Positions 7,724 through 17,397 are shown, numbered from the stretch's first letter. The stretch: 64,000 bases of DNA from CATQHP01 sp965214915 (GCA_965214915.1 CBDCCP010000003.1:558001-622000), one strand, 5' to 3'. Notes: generated from the sequence alone by a model not told the origin. Program-made: numbers and translations.

Positions 7724-9517
7724 TCACTCCCACTCGATGGTCGACGGCGGTTTGTGCGAAACGTCGTAAACGACCGCGTCGATGCCCTCGATCGCGCGCA
7801 TGCGCCGCGCCAGCGCGAGCAGCGCATCGGGCGGCAGCTTCGCCACGGCGGCGGTCATGCCGTCGACGGATGTGATCGGACGCAGCGCGATCGTTTCGCC
7901 GCCGTTGCAGGTGAACGGCAGCAGCACCACCGGACATTGCCAGACCTTGGAGTACAGCCCTTCGCTGCGCAGGAATTCGGTTACCGTTCTGTCGGCCGTT
8001 TGCAGTAAGGAGACGCGCTTTGCGGTCAGCGCCGCCGGCTTGATTTTCCAATTCTCGACGACCAGGCGTTCCGGCGCCAAGGCCGCGACGATGCGGTTGG
8101 TGCGGCGGAATTCGTTGGTGACCGCGGTTGCAGCCGGCAGCAGCCTGTCGTAGTCGAGCGGCCCGCCGTGCAGAACCGTCAGCTTGGCGTAGCTGCGGCT
8201 GTCGCCTTGCACTCCCACGCTGCGCAACGGCAACAGGAACGAGCGGTAGCCCCAGCGCTCGGCAACCGCCGCGATCTCCGCGTCCGCTTCGGGCCGCGCC
8301 GCGGCGCCGTTGCAGATGCAGCGGATGGCCAGACCGGGGCCGGGAAAAGGATGGCGATCGAGGAGCCGGGGCGCGAGGCCCAAGGCGCGGCCCAATTCGC
8401 GGACTTCGTCCTTGTAGAACTCGGCCAGCGGTTCGAGCACCCGTCCCTCGTCGATGAGTTCCTGGATGCGTTCGACGCGGTTATGGTGCGTTTTGATGAC
8501 CGCCGCGGCTTGCGTCCCGCCGGATTCGATCGTATCCGGATAAATCGTGCCTTGACCGAGCATCCAGTCGTGGCCGCGGAAGCGCCCGCCGGCGAGGATT
8601 TCGTCTTGCAAATCGACGAACGCCTTGCCGATGATCGCTCGTTTTTCTTCCGGGTCGATGACGCCTTGCAGCCTGCCGAGAAACATTTTCGAAGCTTCGA
8701 CGACTTGCAGCTTGCCGAGGTTCATGGCCTGGAACGCCGCTTCGATTTCCTCGGTCTCGCCGGAACGCATGAAGCCGGTATCGACATAGACGGCCTCCGC
8801 CTGCTCCGGCCCGACGGCCTGCACGGTCAAGGCATAGGCCGTCATCGAGTCGACGCCGCCGCTCAGGAAGAACAGCACCCGCCGGCCGTTGGTTTGCTCG
8901 CGGATCGCGTGCTTGAGCTGCTCGACACGGTCGCGCGGCCGCCAGTCCATGCGGCAGCCGCAGACTTTTTCGAGGAAATTGCGGAGCATGCGCGAGCCGT
9001 TCGGCGTATGCGCGACTTCGGGATGGAACTGGATGCCGTAGAGACCGCGGTCAAGGCGGGCCATCGCCGCGATGCCGCATTGGCGCGTATCGGCGAGCGC
9101 GGCGAAACCCGGAGGGAGCTCCGAGACGTGGTCGCCGTGGCTCATCCAGACGCGCTGCCGGTCGGCGAGACCCGCGAACAGGCCGGCCTGCTTGCGAATG
9201 CGCAAATCGGCGCTGCCGAACTCATGGGTCGCGCCTCTCTCGACCGTCCCGCCGAGGTAGCGCGCCATCAATTGGTGTCCGTAGCAGATGCCCAGCATCG
9301 GCTTGTCGAGTTGGAAAAGCCCGCGGACAGGCTGCGGACTCTCGTCCGCGAACACGCTTGCCGGCCCGCCGGAAAGGACGATGCCTTTGCATTGTTCCAG
9401 CTTGGAAAGGGCTGTGCCTACGGGCAGAATTTCCGCATAAACGCCGATCTCACGGACCTTGCGCGCGATCAGGTGGCAGTATTGCCCTCCGGAATCGAGA
9501 ACGGCGATTTTTTCCAT
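7724..9517 (-). CDS. guaA: GMP synthase (glutamine-hydrolysing), long form
   Basis: GuaA converts XMP, ATP and glutamine to GMP in the cytoplasm, the last step of guanine nucleotide synthesis. The class I glutamine amidotransferase domain (residues 1-185) has the nucleophile Cys78 in GICYGHQ and His165/Glu167 in FHPEV. The ATP-pyrophosphatase domain has the P-loop FLSGGVDSM (from about 218). The C-terminus ends KPPSTIEWE, the family signature. At 597 residues it is about 70 longer than the common bacterial enzyme. The extra length lies in the C-terminal dimerisation domain, where the segments SVGVQGDSRSY and LPFTCNGGETIALRPITS resemble the eukaryotic long form. No purine riboswitch was recognised in the 134-base upstream gap. 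Confidence 0.96.
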   Translation of the reverse strand: MEKIAVLDSGGQYCHLIARKVREIGVYAEILPVGTALSKLEQCKGIVLSGGPASVFADESPQPVRGLFQLDKPMLGICYGHQLMARYLGGTVERGATHEFGSADLRIRKQAGLFAGLADRQRVWMSHGDHVSELPPGFAALADTRQCGIAAMARLDRGLYGIQFHPEVAHTPNGSRMLRNFLEKVCGCRMDWRPRDRVEQLKHAIREQTNGRRVLFFLSGGVDSMTAYALTVQAVGPEQAEAVYVDTGFMRSGETEEIEAAFQAMNLGKLQVVEASKMFLGRLQGVIDPEEKRAIIGKAFVDLQDEILAGGRFRGHDWMLGQGTIYPDTIESGGTQAAAVIKTHHNRVERIQELIDEGRVLEPLAEFYKDEVRELGRALGLAPRLLDRHPFPGPGLAIRCICNGAAARPEADAEIAAVAERWGYRSFLLPLRSVGVQGDSRSYAKLTVLHGGPLDYDRLLPAATAVTNEFRRTNRIVAALAPERLVVENWKIKPAALTAKRVSLLQTADRTVTEFLRSEGLYSKVWQCPVVLLPFTCNGGETIALRPITSVDGMTAAVAKLPPDALLALARRMRAIEGIDAVVYDVSHKPPSTIEWE

Positions 9518-9651
9518 GGAAACGCGGTTTCAGCCCGGGAGCAGGGCGCGCTAGGGAGAACACAAACCCCGGTCTTCCGGTCCCCGGCCGAAAGCTCTAG
9601 CCAACCGAGTTGCGAGTACGTCTCTCTCATTCTAACGCAGCGGCGCTCGTT

Positions 9652-10506
9652 TCATGCGTACAGCCAGTCGGGGTAGCGCTGTTTCGCAGGCCCGGTTTTC
9701 CTGCCGACGGCGTGGATGCAGGCATCACGCAGATGCGTCGAGAAGCCTTCCCGCTGCAAGAACTCGCGGACGGCGCCGTGGTCTTCTGCGGTCTCGAAGC
9801 CGTAGGGGCCGGTCTCCAGTCGCTCGACCGCGAACCCCGCCGCCGCAAACAGCTTGCGCACTTCGCCGGGCGTGTATTCGCGGGCGTGCCGCGGCTCAGC
9901 CTCGTTGCCGCCCTTGCGGGCTGTGTATTGGGAATTGATGCCCGGGTGGTTGCCGCGAAGGATTGCTGAGACGGAGCGCAGCGCGCAGATGTTCGGCGTG
10001 CTCAAGACCAAGCGGCCGCCCGGACGCAGGATGCGGTTGATTTCTGCCGCCATATGCATGGGGTCTTCCGCCAGATGCTCCAGCAGCTCGCAGCAAACGA
10101 CCGCGGCGAAGCGGCCGTCGGCATAGGGGTAGCGGTCGCGCTCGGCGTCGAAGAGATCGACCAAGCAGGAGAATGACTCCCCTGTTGTCGATTTCACGGT
10201 TTTAGCGTCGGTCTCGCCGAGCGGTCCGAGGTAGCAGCCGCGAACTTCGTTGTAGCCGAGGATGTTCTTCAGCGCCGGCGTGATCTGCATGTAGGCGCCC
10301 ATTTCGAGCACGCTGTCGGCAGCGCCGCCTTGGGGAGTGATTTTGAGGGTGCGCGCCAAACGCTCGATATGCGTCTTGGCGTATTCGAGGCCATCGGGAG
10401 ACTCCGCGCAGAAGCTGAGAATGTATTCGGCAAGCGCAGGAGACGGAGCGTCCGACAGACGCATTCGGCGGCGGAAGTCTCTGAGAAGCCGCTTCAAGCT
10501 TGTCAT
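9652..10506 (-). CDS. SAM-dependent methyltransferase
   Basis: This cytosolic class I methyltransferase-like protein has about 284 residues. The usual motif I glycine loop is weak (SVLEMGAYMQITPALK). Motifs further on are clear: AVVCCELLEHLAEDP (motif II/DxxEH-like) and ILRPGGRLVLSTPN (motif III). Late in the protein, EYTPGEVRKLFAAAGF is typical of Methyltransf_11/UbiE-type small-molecule or glycan methyltransferases. I chose the ATG at 10506 (MTSLKRLL) over a start nine codons upstream. It sits 61 bases after the frameshifted methyltransferase gene on the same strand, so both may derive from a glycan or natural-product methylation operon. Substrate unknown. Confidence 0.8.
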   Translation of the reverse strand: MTSLKRLLRDFRRRMRLSDAPSPALAEYILSFCAESPDGLEYAKTHIERLARTLKITPQGGAADSVLEMGAYMQITPALKNILGYNEVRGCYLGPLGETDAKTVKSTTGESFSCLVDLFDAERDRYPYADGRFAAVVCCELLEHLAEDPMHMAAEINRILRPGGRLVLSTPNICALRSVSAILRGNHPGINSQYTARKGGNEAEPRHAREYTPGEVRKLFAAAGFAVERLETGPYGFETAEDHGAVREFLQREGFSTHLRDACIHAVGRKTGPAKQRYPDWLYA

Positions 10507-10567
10507 GGCGCCGATTCTCAAGACTGGCAAGGCGTTGAGTCCTCAAATGCGACAGCGGACTGCGAGC

Positions 10568-11665
10568 TCACGGCGCCGACAACCCGGACGGCTGACGATA
10601 AACGGTTCTATAGCTCTCCGCCAAGACGAACTCCGCCGACGGCAGAGCGACGGATGCAAGAAATTCGCCGGTTGCGACAGAGCGGTTCGTCCGATTCAGC
10701 CAAGTCTTGCCGATTTCGTCTCGAACAGCGAGGACACATATCTCGAAGGGGAAGCCCGCGTCGCAGTCCTCTCCATAGCGGATGTTGACCACGCCCCCCC
10801 GTTTTCAATTGCAAGCGGCCCTCCGCCCTGGGGCCACCAGCCCGGCATGTCCTTGCGGCGGACGAGCACCCAAACCTGCCCGCCTTCAGGAAGCTTGGCA
10901 GCCACGCTTACCGCTCCGCTCGGGCCGACGCGTTGCCCTCGCGGCGGCGAGCCGATGGATACCCGCGCGCGCCGGCCGTTGCGGAAACGCCGGCCCGCGC
11001 GGCGTAAGCTCGACTCAACTTCCCGCGGCAGGAGTTGCTTGAGCCTTTGCCGCCAAGCGTAGCGCAGCAGGACGCGGCGGTTGAACCGCTGCAGCCACCA
11101 ACCATCGCCGTAGGGGTCGAAAAGCGGACTGTCCGTGCGGCGGAAAATCGCTGTCGAGCGGGCCGTGGCCTCCAAATCGAACATGGCGTCCGCCGTCAGA
11201 AACTTGAACAGATTGTGAACCGTCGGAATATGGATGTCATCGACTATCAGCAGCGCGCCCGCGGATAAATGGGGATAGAGGAAGTAATACTCCAAGTCCG
11301 GAAACGGATAGGCGTGCGGGCCGTCCAGCAGCACGCAATCGAGGGGATTGCTTGAAACCGTGCCTCGGCAGCGTCGCTTGGGTAGGGCCTTCAATGAAAG
11401 TGACTACCCCGGGACGCAGAAGGGGCGAACCCTTGACGTTAGCCAAGCTGTCGTTGTCTTCGGCGAGGGTGAATACGGTGTGGTCCTCGCTGAGATGCGA
11501 GAAGAGCAGCGTGCTCGCGCCGCATCCTGTCTCCGCGGTGTGACGGAGTTCCAGCTTCCGGCAATGTCGAACAATAGCTTTCAGGGCGCGGCCCGAAAGC
11601 GGCCCCGCGCCATGCAGGCCCGGCGCCGCCTCGATGACCTGTTCGATGTCCGCTTTCGGGGTCAT
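10568..11665 (-). pseudogene. SAM-dependent methyltransferase with two frameshifts
   Basis: Reading from ATG 11665, a Methyltransf_24-like domain begins with the SAM-binding motif TAETGCGASTLLF. Near 11345 the frame breaks: the minus strand reads TTC AAG CAA in the first frame, while the continuation LDCVLLDGPHAYPFPDLEYY starts one base later. A second break lies at a run of seven C on the plus strand (10794-10800, seven G in the gene). With six G the protein would continue ENGGVVNIRYGEDCDAGF and end at 10570. Each break is explained by one extra base. The repaired product would be about 365 residues: a methyltransferase plus a beta-rich tail. It is either a decaying gene or carries two sequencing indels; the G7 tract could also be a phase-variable site. 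Confidence 0.72.
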
Positions 11666-11681
11666 AACTGAATGAGCGGGG

Positions 11682-14075
11682 TTATCCGGGAGCGGGTGCC
11701 GGAGCACAAGCCTCGACCCGGCAGGGCACGGCCTTGTGGTGCGGGCAGCCGCTGATCGGATCGCGGTCGAAGGCGTCGGTAATTTCGTTGAGGTTGACGC
11801 CTTGCATCGTGAGTTCGCCGGTCTTGGCGTCAGGATAAACCGCGCCGAATCCGTTGGGCGCCCAGACGTGGCCCGGCAGCGCCTTGCGGTCGATTTGCGC
11901 GGGCAACTCCAGCGCGCCGCGCTTGGTGCGCAGGGCCACGCGGCCGCCGTCGGCGACCCCGAGGGCCTTAGCGTCGTCTGGGTGCAGGTGCAGCGAGCAA
12001 TGCGGGCCCTTGCCCTTGCGCCATGCCGGATCGCGGTGAATGGCGTTGGCCGTCCAGTGCGTGCGCAGGCCGGCGGCCAGGAGGAAGGGAAATTCCTTCG
12101 TCAGCGGCGCCTCGAAAGCGAGCGCCCGCTCGATTTCAGCGATCATCGGCTCGGGCAGCAGGCGCACGCGCTTGTCTTCCCAGCCGACGTTCGATTCGAA
12201 GTTTTTCGCACGGTCGGCGACGGCGATGACGACGCCTTCGGGGTGGGCGAGCATCCGCCGGAACATCTCCAGTCCCAAGCGCGCGGGGCCGGCGTCTTTC
12301 CATTCACCGCCCAACGCTCTGACGACGGCTGCGGGGCGCCGCCGTCCGTTGTCGATGCAGCGCAGCAGCAGCGCGGCGGGGCCGGGGCCCGGCAGTTGCG
12401 GCCCCACGGTGCGGTAGGCCCAGAAAAGCGAGCACGGGCCGGCGGCGCGCCCGGCCCGCTCTTTGGCCGCTCGGCCCAGGCGCTCGATATAGGGGCCGAT
12501 GCCGTCGGGTTCGAGAGCGGTCTGCGCCAGGGCGTACAGATCGGCCGGCGGGTCGCCGAAAAGATCGAGAGCCTCGGCCAGTCTGGCGTAAATTTCGGGT
12601 TCGGGAAGAGCTTCGCCCGGCGGCGGCACGACGGGCGGGCGAAGCTGCGTGCCGATCTTGGGGAAACCGCCCTTGGCGAATCCGGCCCACTCCCACTTTT
12701 CGTAGCCGACCGGCGCGGGAAGCACGTAGTCGGCGACGGCCGCAGTCTCGGTCATGGCCACTTCGACGACGACCATCAACTCGAGCTCTTGGCGCGCTTC
12801 CCGCCAGCGCGGCGTATCGGCATAGGCCAGCCAGGGATTGGAGTTGTCCACCAGGACGGCGCGCAGACGCCGCGGATCGCCGGTGAGGATTTCTTCCGGG
12901 ACGACGCTGGGCGAGGTCATGGCGAAGTTGCCCAACGCGCGGATCGCGGGCACGCCGGCAACGACCGAGCGCTCGGGCTCCGCGAATCGGTTCTTCGAGC
13001 GCACCGGCGGACTGAACCCTTCGCGGAAAAAGTTGGCGCCCGGCCGGCAGACGTTGCCCGTCAGCGCAAGGATGAGCTTGATCAGGTACGAGTTCAACGT
13101 CGAGAACCAGGTCTGCTCGACGGCCAGGTCGTACATGATGGAAGCGGCTTCCGCGCCGGCGATCTCCCGGGCCGCGCCGCGGATCTCGTCCTCGCGCAAA
13201 CCGCAGCGCTTGGCCATCTCGCCGACGTCGACCGCGGCCAGCGCGTCTTTGAGCCGGTCGAATCCGACTGTTCTTTCTGCAATGAAAGTCCGGTCGACGC
13301 GGTCTTCTTCGAGCAATGTCTTGGCGATCGCCAGCAGCAGAAAAACGTCGGTTGCGGGTTTCAGGCGCAGGTGGACGTCGGCGCCCGCCGTCGTTTCCGT
13401 GATGCGCGGGTCGATGGCGATGAGCTTGCGGTTCTTGGCGCGCCGCAACTCGTTCAAGACGATATTGGGCTTGGGGCCGCGATTCGAGACGCGCGGGTTG
13501 GTGCCGATCGTGACTAGCAGAGGAGCGTTTTCTTCGTCGGGCTGAAGGCTCACGGCCGGCGGCGCGTCGAACATCCATTGATCGATGAGGTGGTGTTGGG
13601 ACTTCTCCTGCGCGTAGGAGCTGTACCAACGCCGGGAGCCCAGAGCGGCGGTAAGCGAGAGACCATAGGCGCCGCCGAGGTGGTTGCCCTGGCCCCCTCC
13701 CCCGATCAAGCCGATTGCGTTGCCGCCGTGCTCGGCGCGGATGCGCTGGAGCTTGGCGGCAATCTCGCCGATTGCGGTTGCCCACGAGATGCGCTCGAAC
13801 GAGCCGTCCCCGCGGCGGCGGAGAGGGTATTCGAGGCGTTGCGCATGCTCGACGGTGAGCGGGATGCTTGCGCCTTTGTTGCAGATATAGCCTTCGGTCA
13901 GGCTGGACTCGTCGGGTCTGACGGCGGTAATCCGGCCGTCGGTCACGTCAACGCGCACGCCGCAGTTGTGGCTGCAGAGCACGCAGACGTTGGCCAGGTC
14001 CCGTGCGTCGAGCGGGATCGGGCCGCGGGAGACCGACGGATCGACGGAGGCTGCGCTGCTCATTGCCGTTTCCAT
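11682..14075 (-). CDS. Molybdopterin-dependent oxidoreductase, DMSO reductase family
   Basis: This protein of about 797 residues is of the formate dehydrogenase/DMSO reductase superfamily. Near residues 30-65 a 4Fe-4S motif is visible, CVLCSHNCGV followed by GYICNKG (C-x2-C-x3-C-x27-C). Then come the Mo-bis-MGD domain (GGGGQGNHLGG, IGTNPRVSNRGPK) and a C-terminal dinucleotide-binding domain with LHPDDAKALGVADGGRV. No Tat signal is apparent, so it is probably cytoplasmic. No Fe-S or membrane-anchor subunit gene is adjacent. Substrate cannot be deduced. ATG 14075 is used; ATG 14063 and 14099 are in frame and equally possible. It is divergent from the PPC-domain gene. The moaE fragment at the window start is consistent with cofactor supply. 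Confidence 0.88.
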   Translation of the reverse strand: METAMSSAASVDPSVSRGPIPLDARDLANVCVLCSHNCGVRVDVTDGRITAVRPDESSLTEGYICNKGASIPLTVEHAQRLEYPLRRRGDGSFERISWATAIGEIAAKLQRIRAEHGGNAIGLIGGGGQGNHLGGAYGLSLTAALGSRRWYSSYAQEKSQHHLIDQWMFDAPPAVSLQPDEENAPLLVTIGTNPRVSNRGPKPNIVLNELRRAKNRKLIAIDPRITETTAGADVHLRLKPATDVFLLLAIAKTLLEEDRVDRTFIAERTVGFDRLKDALAAVDVGEMAKRCGLREDEIRGAAREIAGAEAASIMYDLAVEQTWFSTLNSYLIKLILALTGNVCRPGANFFREGFSPPVRSKNRFAEPERSVVAGVPAIRALGNFAMTSPSVVPEEILTGDPRRLRAVLVDNSNPWLAYADTPRWREARQELELMVVVEVAMTETAAVADYVLPAPVGYEKWEWAGFAKGGFPKIGTQLRPPVVPPPGEALPEPEIYARLAEALDLFGDPPADLYALAQTALEPDGIGPYIERLGRAAKERAGRAAGPCSLFWAYRTVGPQLPGPGPAALLLRCIDNGRRRPAAVVRALGGEWKDAGPARLGLEMFRRMLAHPEGVVIAVADRAKNFESNVGWEDKRVRLLPEPMIAEIERALAFEAPLTKEFPFLLAAGLRTHWTANAIHRDPAWRKGKGPHCSLHLHPDDAKALGVADGGRVALRTKRGALELPAQIDRKALPGHVWAPNGFGAVYPDAKTGELTMQGVNLNEITDAFDRDPISGCPHHKAVPCRVEACAPAPAPG

Positions 14076-14152
14076 GTTCAGGAACAATTTTAGCCGCAAC
14101 GGTCCGGCGGTCCCCCCGCGTTGTAAACTGACCGCAGACGGGTTCCTGCGAT

Positions 14153-16522
14153 ATGAGCACGATTTGTCCGCGATTGCTTTCTCTATCGGCGCTTTTCACG
14201 TTTTGCATGGGAGCGCAGCCGGTCATCGAAACCATGAACCCGCGCGGAGCGCAGCGCGGAACCGCCGCGCGGCTGACCTTGACGGGCGAGCGGTTGGGCG
14301 CGGAAGCGCGGCTGCTCAGCGATATCCCGGGCGGGGCCGTTCCGTTGAGCTTGGCGTCACAGGCGGACGGCGGGCCGGGCGAAAGCATTGCCTATTTGCT
14401 TGAGGTTGCCGAGGACGCGCCGCTCGGCGCCTACGCGGTAAGAGTCGAGACGCCCGACGGGATATCGAACGTGTCGCTGTTTACCGTGGGGGAGTTTCCG
14501 CATGTCGAGGAGGCCGAGTCCGCGGCGGGCGAAGAGGAACAGTCGCCGTCGAACGATTTCCCCGAGCTGGCGCAAGCGGTCGAGACGCCGGTGACGATCG
14601 ACGGCCGGCTTCGCGGCCCGGAACGCGATCTGTTCCGCTTCCACGCAGAGCAGGGCGAGAAGCTGGTTCTTGAAGTGGAGGCGCACAGGATCGGCTCGGC
14701 CATCGATCCCCGCCTGGAATTGCTCGATGCGCGCGGGCGCCCCTTGGCGCGCAGCGGCGACGCGCGCGGATTGGGCGTCGATTCGCGGTTGGAGTTCGAG
14801 TTTCCAGCGGCCGGGGATTACTTCGCCGTGGTTCACGACGAGAGATTCAGCGAGCAAAAGGCGGATTTCTATCGTTTGACGATCGCGCGGTACGCCTATG
14901 CGGACGGCGTCTTTCCCCTGGGCTGGCGGCGCGGCGAAAGCGTTCGAGCCGAATTCTACGGCGGCAATCTGGCGGGGCCGGCCGCGGCCGAGATCGATCT
15001 GGCGAACGTTAACGCCTCGGAAACATGGGTTCCGGTTCCGCATTCGCCGGCCAGGCTGCATTTTTTGGCGGGCGACGACCCGGAGACGTTCGAGGACGAT
15101 ATCGGCAAGGCGGCGCTGCCCGAGGCGACCGTCGTCAACGGACGCATCCTTCAGGCCGGCGAAGTCGACCGTTACCGGCTGCCGGTCGAGCCCGGCGAGA
15201 ATTGGTCTCTTGAATTGCGTTCGGGCGAGTTGCCGGGGTCGGAATTGTACGGAGTCCTCACGGTATCGCACGAGGGCGAGGCGCTGGCGACTGCGGGACG
15301 GTACGCGGGCGACCCGAGCCCGTACGTGATCAGCACCACGGGGCAGACCGCGAGCTATCCCTTCATCAATCTTGAGGTCCCGCCCGGGGGCGACGAGTTG
15401 ACCGTCGCGGTCGAAGACCTGTTGCAGCGCGGGGGGCCGGCGCACGGCTACCGGCTGACCGCCCGCCGCCAGGGGGCGGACTTTCTGGCTTCGCTCGACG
15501 CTCCGTTCGTGAATATCCCGGCGCGCGGGTCGGCGCTTGTCAACGTGACTGTAGAGCGGCGGGGCTACAACGGCGCCATCGATCTGTTTCTCGAAAATCC
15601 GCCCGAGGACATCGCCGTCGAGGGCGGGCATATCCCGCCTGTGTCGGGGTTGGGCAGCACCCGCCCGCGTTTCGCCAAAGGGACGCTGACCTTGAGCGCG
15701 AAACCCGGGGCGCGGCTCGGCGCGATGAATCTCGTCGTCCGCGCGCAAGGCGTCGGCAAGGACGGCAGCGTGATCGAACGCCGCGCCGAGGGGCCGGGCC
15801 TGCGGGTCGCGGCGGCCGGCAAGGGCCGGGACCTGCTCACCGCGGCTTGGCTGGGATACGATTTGCCGGCCAGGCTCGTTTCGGAACAGCCGGCGGCGGT
15901 CGAGTTTTTGATGCCGCGCGCAATCCGCGTGGTGCGCGGCGGCAAGCAGCACGTCGCACGCTGGGCCGTCCACTTGCGCGGCGATGCGAGTTTGGCCAAG
16001 CCGGTCGAGGTTCCGCGCAACGCCGGATCGCTGCGGCTGCGCGTGGACAAGGACAGGAGCAAGGCGGCGAAAGGCGAATTTCTGATCTTCCCGCACGAGC
16101 GCACCGGACTGGGCAAGATGGATTTCAATCTGGCGGCGCAGGTGCGCGTCGGGGGCAGAACCCGCACGGTGTACTCGGCGCCGCTGGAGCTCGAAGTCGT
16201 GGACGGCTACGGATTGAGGCCGGCGCCCGCTCTGAGGATCGCGGCCGGCGGGTCGGAGACGTGGAGCGGCTCGATATGGCGCGATCCGGAATTCCGGCAG
16301 ACGGTCAGAGTGCGCGCCGAGAATCTGCCCGTCGGCGTGGAATGCGAGCCGGCGGAGCTGGTTGCGGATGCCGCCGACTATCGGCTGCGGTGCGCCGCCT
16401 CCACGGATGTTGCCGCCGGCGAGTACGAGGTCGCCATGCAGGCCGAGTCGATTCTTTCCGACGAAGCGACCACGCCCTACACGGTCGATCCGGCGGAAAC
16501 GACGTTGACCGTCACCCGCTGA
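14153..16522 (+). CDS. Secreted PPC-domain (pre-peptidase C-terminal) protein
   Basis: This 789-residue exported protein has a signal peptide (about 1-21, ending MGAQ). An Ig-like/IPT-type segment follows (VIETMNPRGAQRGTAARLTL), then repeated PPC beta-sandwich modules. One begins at VDGRLRGPERDLFRFHAEQG-like residues 145-250 and another at GRILQAGEVDRYRLPVEPGE near 330. PPC domains are carbohydrate- or protein-binding accessory modules; no protease catalytic motif is visible, so enzymatic activity is not claimed. Such long PPC proteins are common in Planctomycetes and Acidobacteria. It stops 25 bases before the cyclase gene. Probably a cell-surface or periplasmic binding protein. Confidence 0.75.
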   Translation: MSTICPRLLSLSALFTFCMGAQPVIETMNPRGAQRGTAARLTLTGERLGAEARLLSDIPGGAVPLSLASQADGGPGESIAYLLEVAEDAPLGAYAVRVETPDGISNVSLFTVGEFPHVEEAESAAGEEEQSPSNDFPELAQAVETPVTIDGRLRGPERDLFRFHAEQGEKLVLEVEAHRIGSAIDPRLELLDARGRPLARSGDARGLGVDSRLEFEFPAAGDYFAVVHDERFSEQKADFYRLTIARYAYADGVFPLGWRRGESVRAEFYGGNLAGPAAAEIDLANVNASETWVPVPHSPARLHFLAGDDPETFEDDIGKAALPEATVVNGRILQAGEVDRYRLPVEPGENWSLELRSGELPGSELYGVLTVSHEGEALATAGRYAGDPSPYVISTTGQTASYPFINLEVPPGGDELTVAVEDLLQRGGPAHGYRLTARRQGADFLASLDAPFVNIPARGSALVNVTVERRGYNGAIDLFLENPPEDIAVEGGHIPPVSGLGSTRPRFAKGTLTLSAKPGARLGAMNLVVRAQGVGKDGSVIERRAEGPGLRVAAAGKGRDLLTAAWLGYDLPARLVSEQPAAVEFLMPRAIRVVRGGKQHVARWAVHLRGDASLAKPVEVPRNAGSLRLRVDKDRSKAAKGEFLIFPHERTGLGKMDFNLAAQVRVGGRTRTVYSAPLELEVVDGYGLRPAPALRIAAGGSETWSGSIWRDPEFRQTVRVRAENLPVGVECEPAELVADAADYRLRCAASTDVAAGEYEVAMQAESILSDEATTPYTVDPAETTLTVTR

Positions 16523-16547
16523 CGGGCCCCCGATACCCGAACGCCCT

Positions 16548-17324
16548 ATGCCCCGCCGATTCGTCGATCTCTCCGTTTCTCTCGAAACCGGGATCCGTTC
16601 CGACCCCGAGCCCATGCTGCCGGAAATCGTTTACCGCAAGCACCGGGAAACCGCGCGTGAGGTCTGCTCGTTGTTCCCGGGCCTTGAGCCCGAGCAGTTG
16701 CCTGAAGGCATGGGCTGGGCGGTTGAAAATGTCCGCATCTCCACGCACAACGGCACGCACATGGATGCGCCGTGGCACTATCACCCGACGATGGACGGCG
16801 GCAAGCGGGCAACCACGATCGACGAGATCCCGCTCGAATGGTGCTGCCGGCCGGGAGTCAAGCTCGACTTTCGACGCCTTGCAGACGGCTACGTCGTGAC
16901 ACCCGCCGACATCGAGCAAGAGCTCGCGCGCATCGGCCACGCGCTCCGGCCGCTGGATATCGTCGTGGCCAACACCGCCGCCGGCGAACGTTACGGGCAT
17001 GACGACTACCTGTTCAAGGGCTGCGGCTTCGGGCGCGAGGCGACACTGTGGCTCACCGCGCGCGGCGTGCGCGTCGTCGGCACCGACGCCTGGTCGTGGG
17101 ACGCGCCGTTCCCGCACACGATCGAACGCTGGCTGAAAACGAAAGACCCCTCCATCGTGTGGGAAGGCCACAAGGCCGGCATGGAACGCGGCTACTGCCA
17201 GCTCGAGAAGCTGGGCAATCTCACCGCCCTGCCGTCTACGGGATTCGATGTGATCTGCTTCCCGACCAAGATCAAGAGCGCCTCGGCCGGCTGGACGCGG
17301 GCGGTCGCGGTCATCGACGAATAG
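16548..17324 (+). CDS. Cyclase-family metal-dependent hydrolase (kynurenine formamidase-like)
   Basis: This 258-residue cytosolic protein carries the diagnostic PF04199 motif STHNGTHMDAPWHY (HxGTHxDxPxH), whose His and Asp residues bind divalent metal. Additional family features are VRVVGTDAWSWDAP and the C-terminal STGFDVICFPTKIKSASAGW, in which a Pro-rich loop closes the active site. Relatives hydrolyse N-formylkynurenine, isatin or other cyclic amides; this one is of the long subgroup found near catabolic genes, and its substrate cannot be assigned. It lies between the PPC-domain gene and two secreted paralogs, all on the plus strand with short gaps, so an operon is likely. Confidence 0.87.
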   Translation: MPRRFVDLSVSLETGIRSDPEPMLPEIVYRKHRETAREVCSLFPGLEPEQLPEGMGWAVENVRISTHNGTHMDAPWHYHPTMDGGKRATTIDEIPLEWCCRPGVKLDFRRLADGYVVTPADIEQELARIGHALRPLDIVVANTAAGERYGHDDYLFKGCGFGREATLWLTARGVRVVGTDAWSWDAPFPHTIERWLKTKDPSIVWEGHKAGMERGYCQLEKLGNLTALPSTGFDVICFPTKIKSASAGWTRAVAVIDE

Positions 17325-17397
17325 GAGTATGCGCGCCGCTGCGGCAGACGCATTGGGTATACTCTGTAGCAGCCGCGATCGCGCGCGGGCTTCATCC

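Noticed and set aside
5596..7827. A 743-codon open frame on the minus strand, antisense to the permease and PIG-L genes
   Set aside because: Composition is dominated by Arg, Asp and Gly with no domains, and it mirrors GC-rich coding on the other strand; the plus-strand proteins have clear family motifs.
9518..9651. Possible purine riboswitch upstream of guaA
   Set aside because: The conserved purine aptamer core was not found, and the region looks like ordinary GC-rich leader.
14357..16615. A 752-codon frame on the minus strand opposite the PPC-domain gene
   Set aside because: Same explanation as other long antisense frames in GC-rich DNA: low-complexity Arg-rich translation without motifs.
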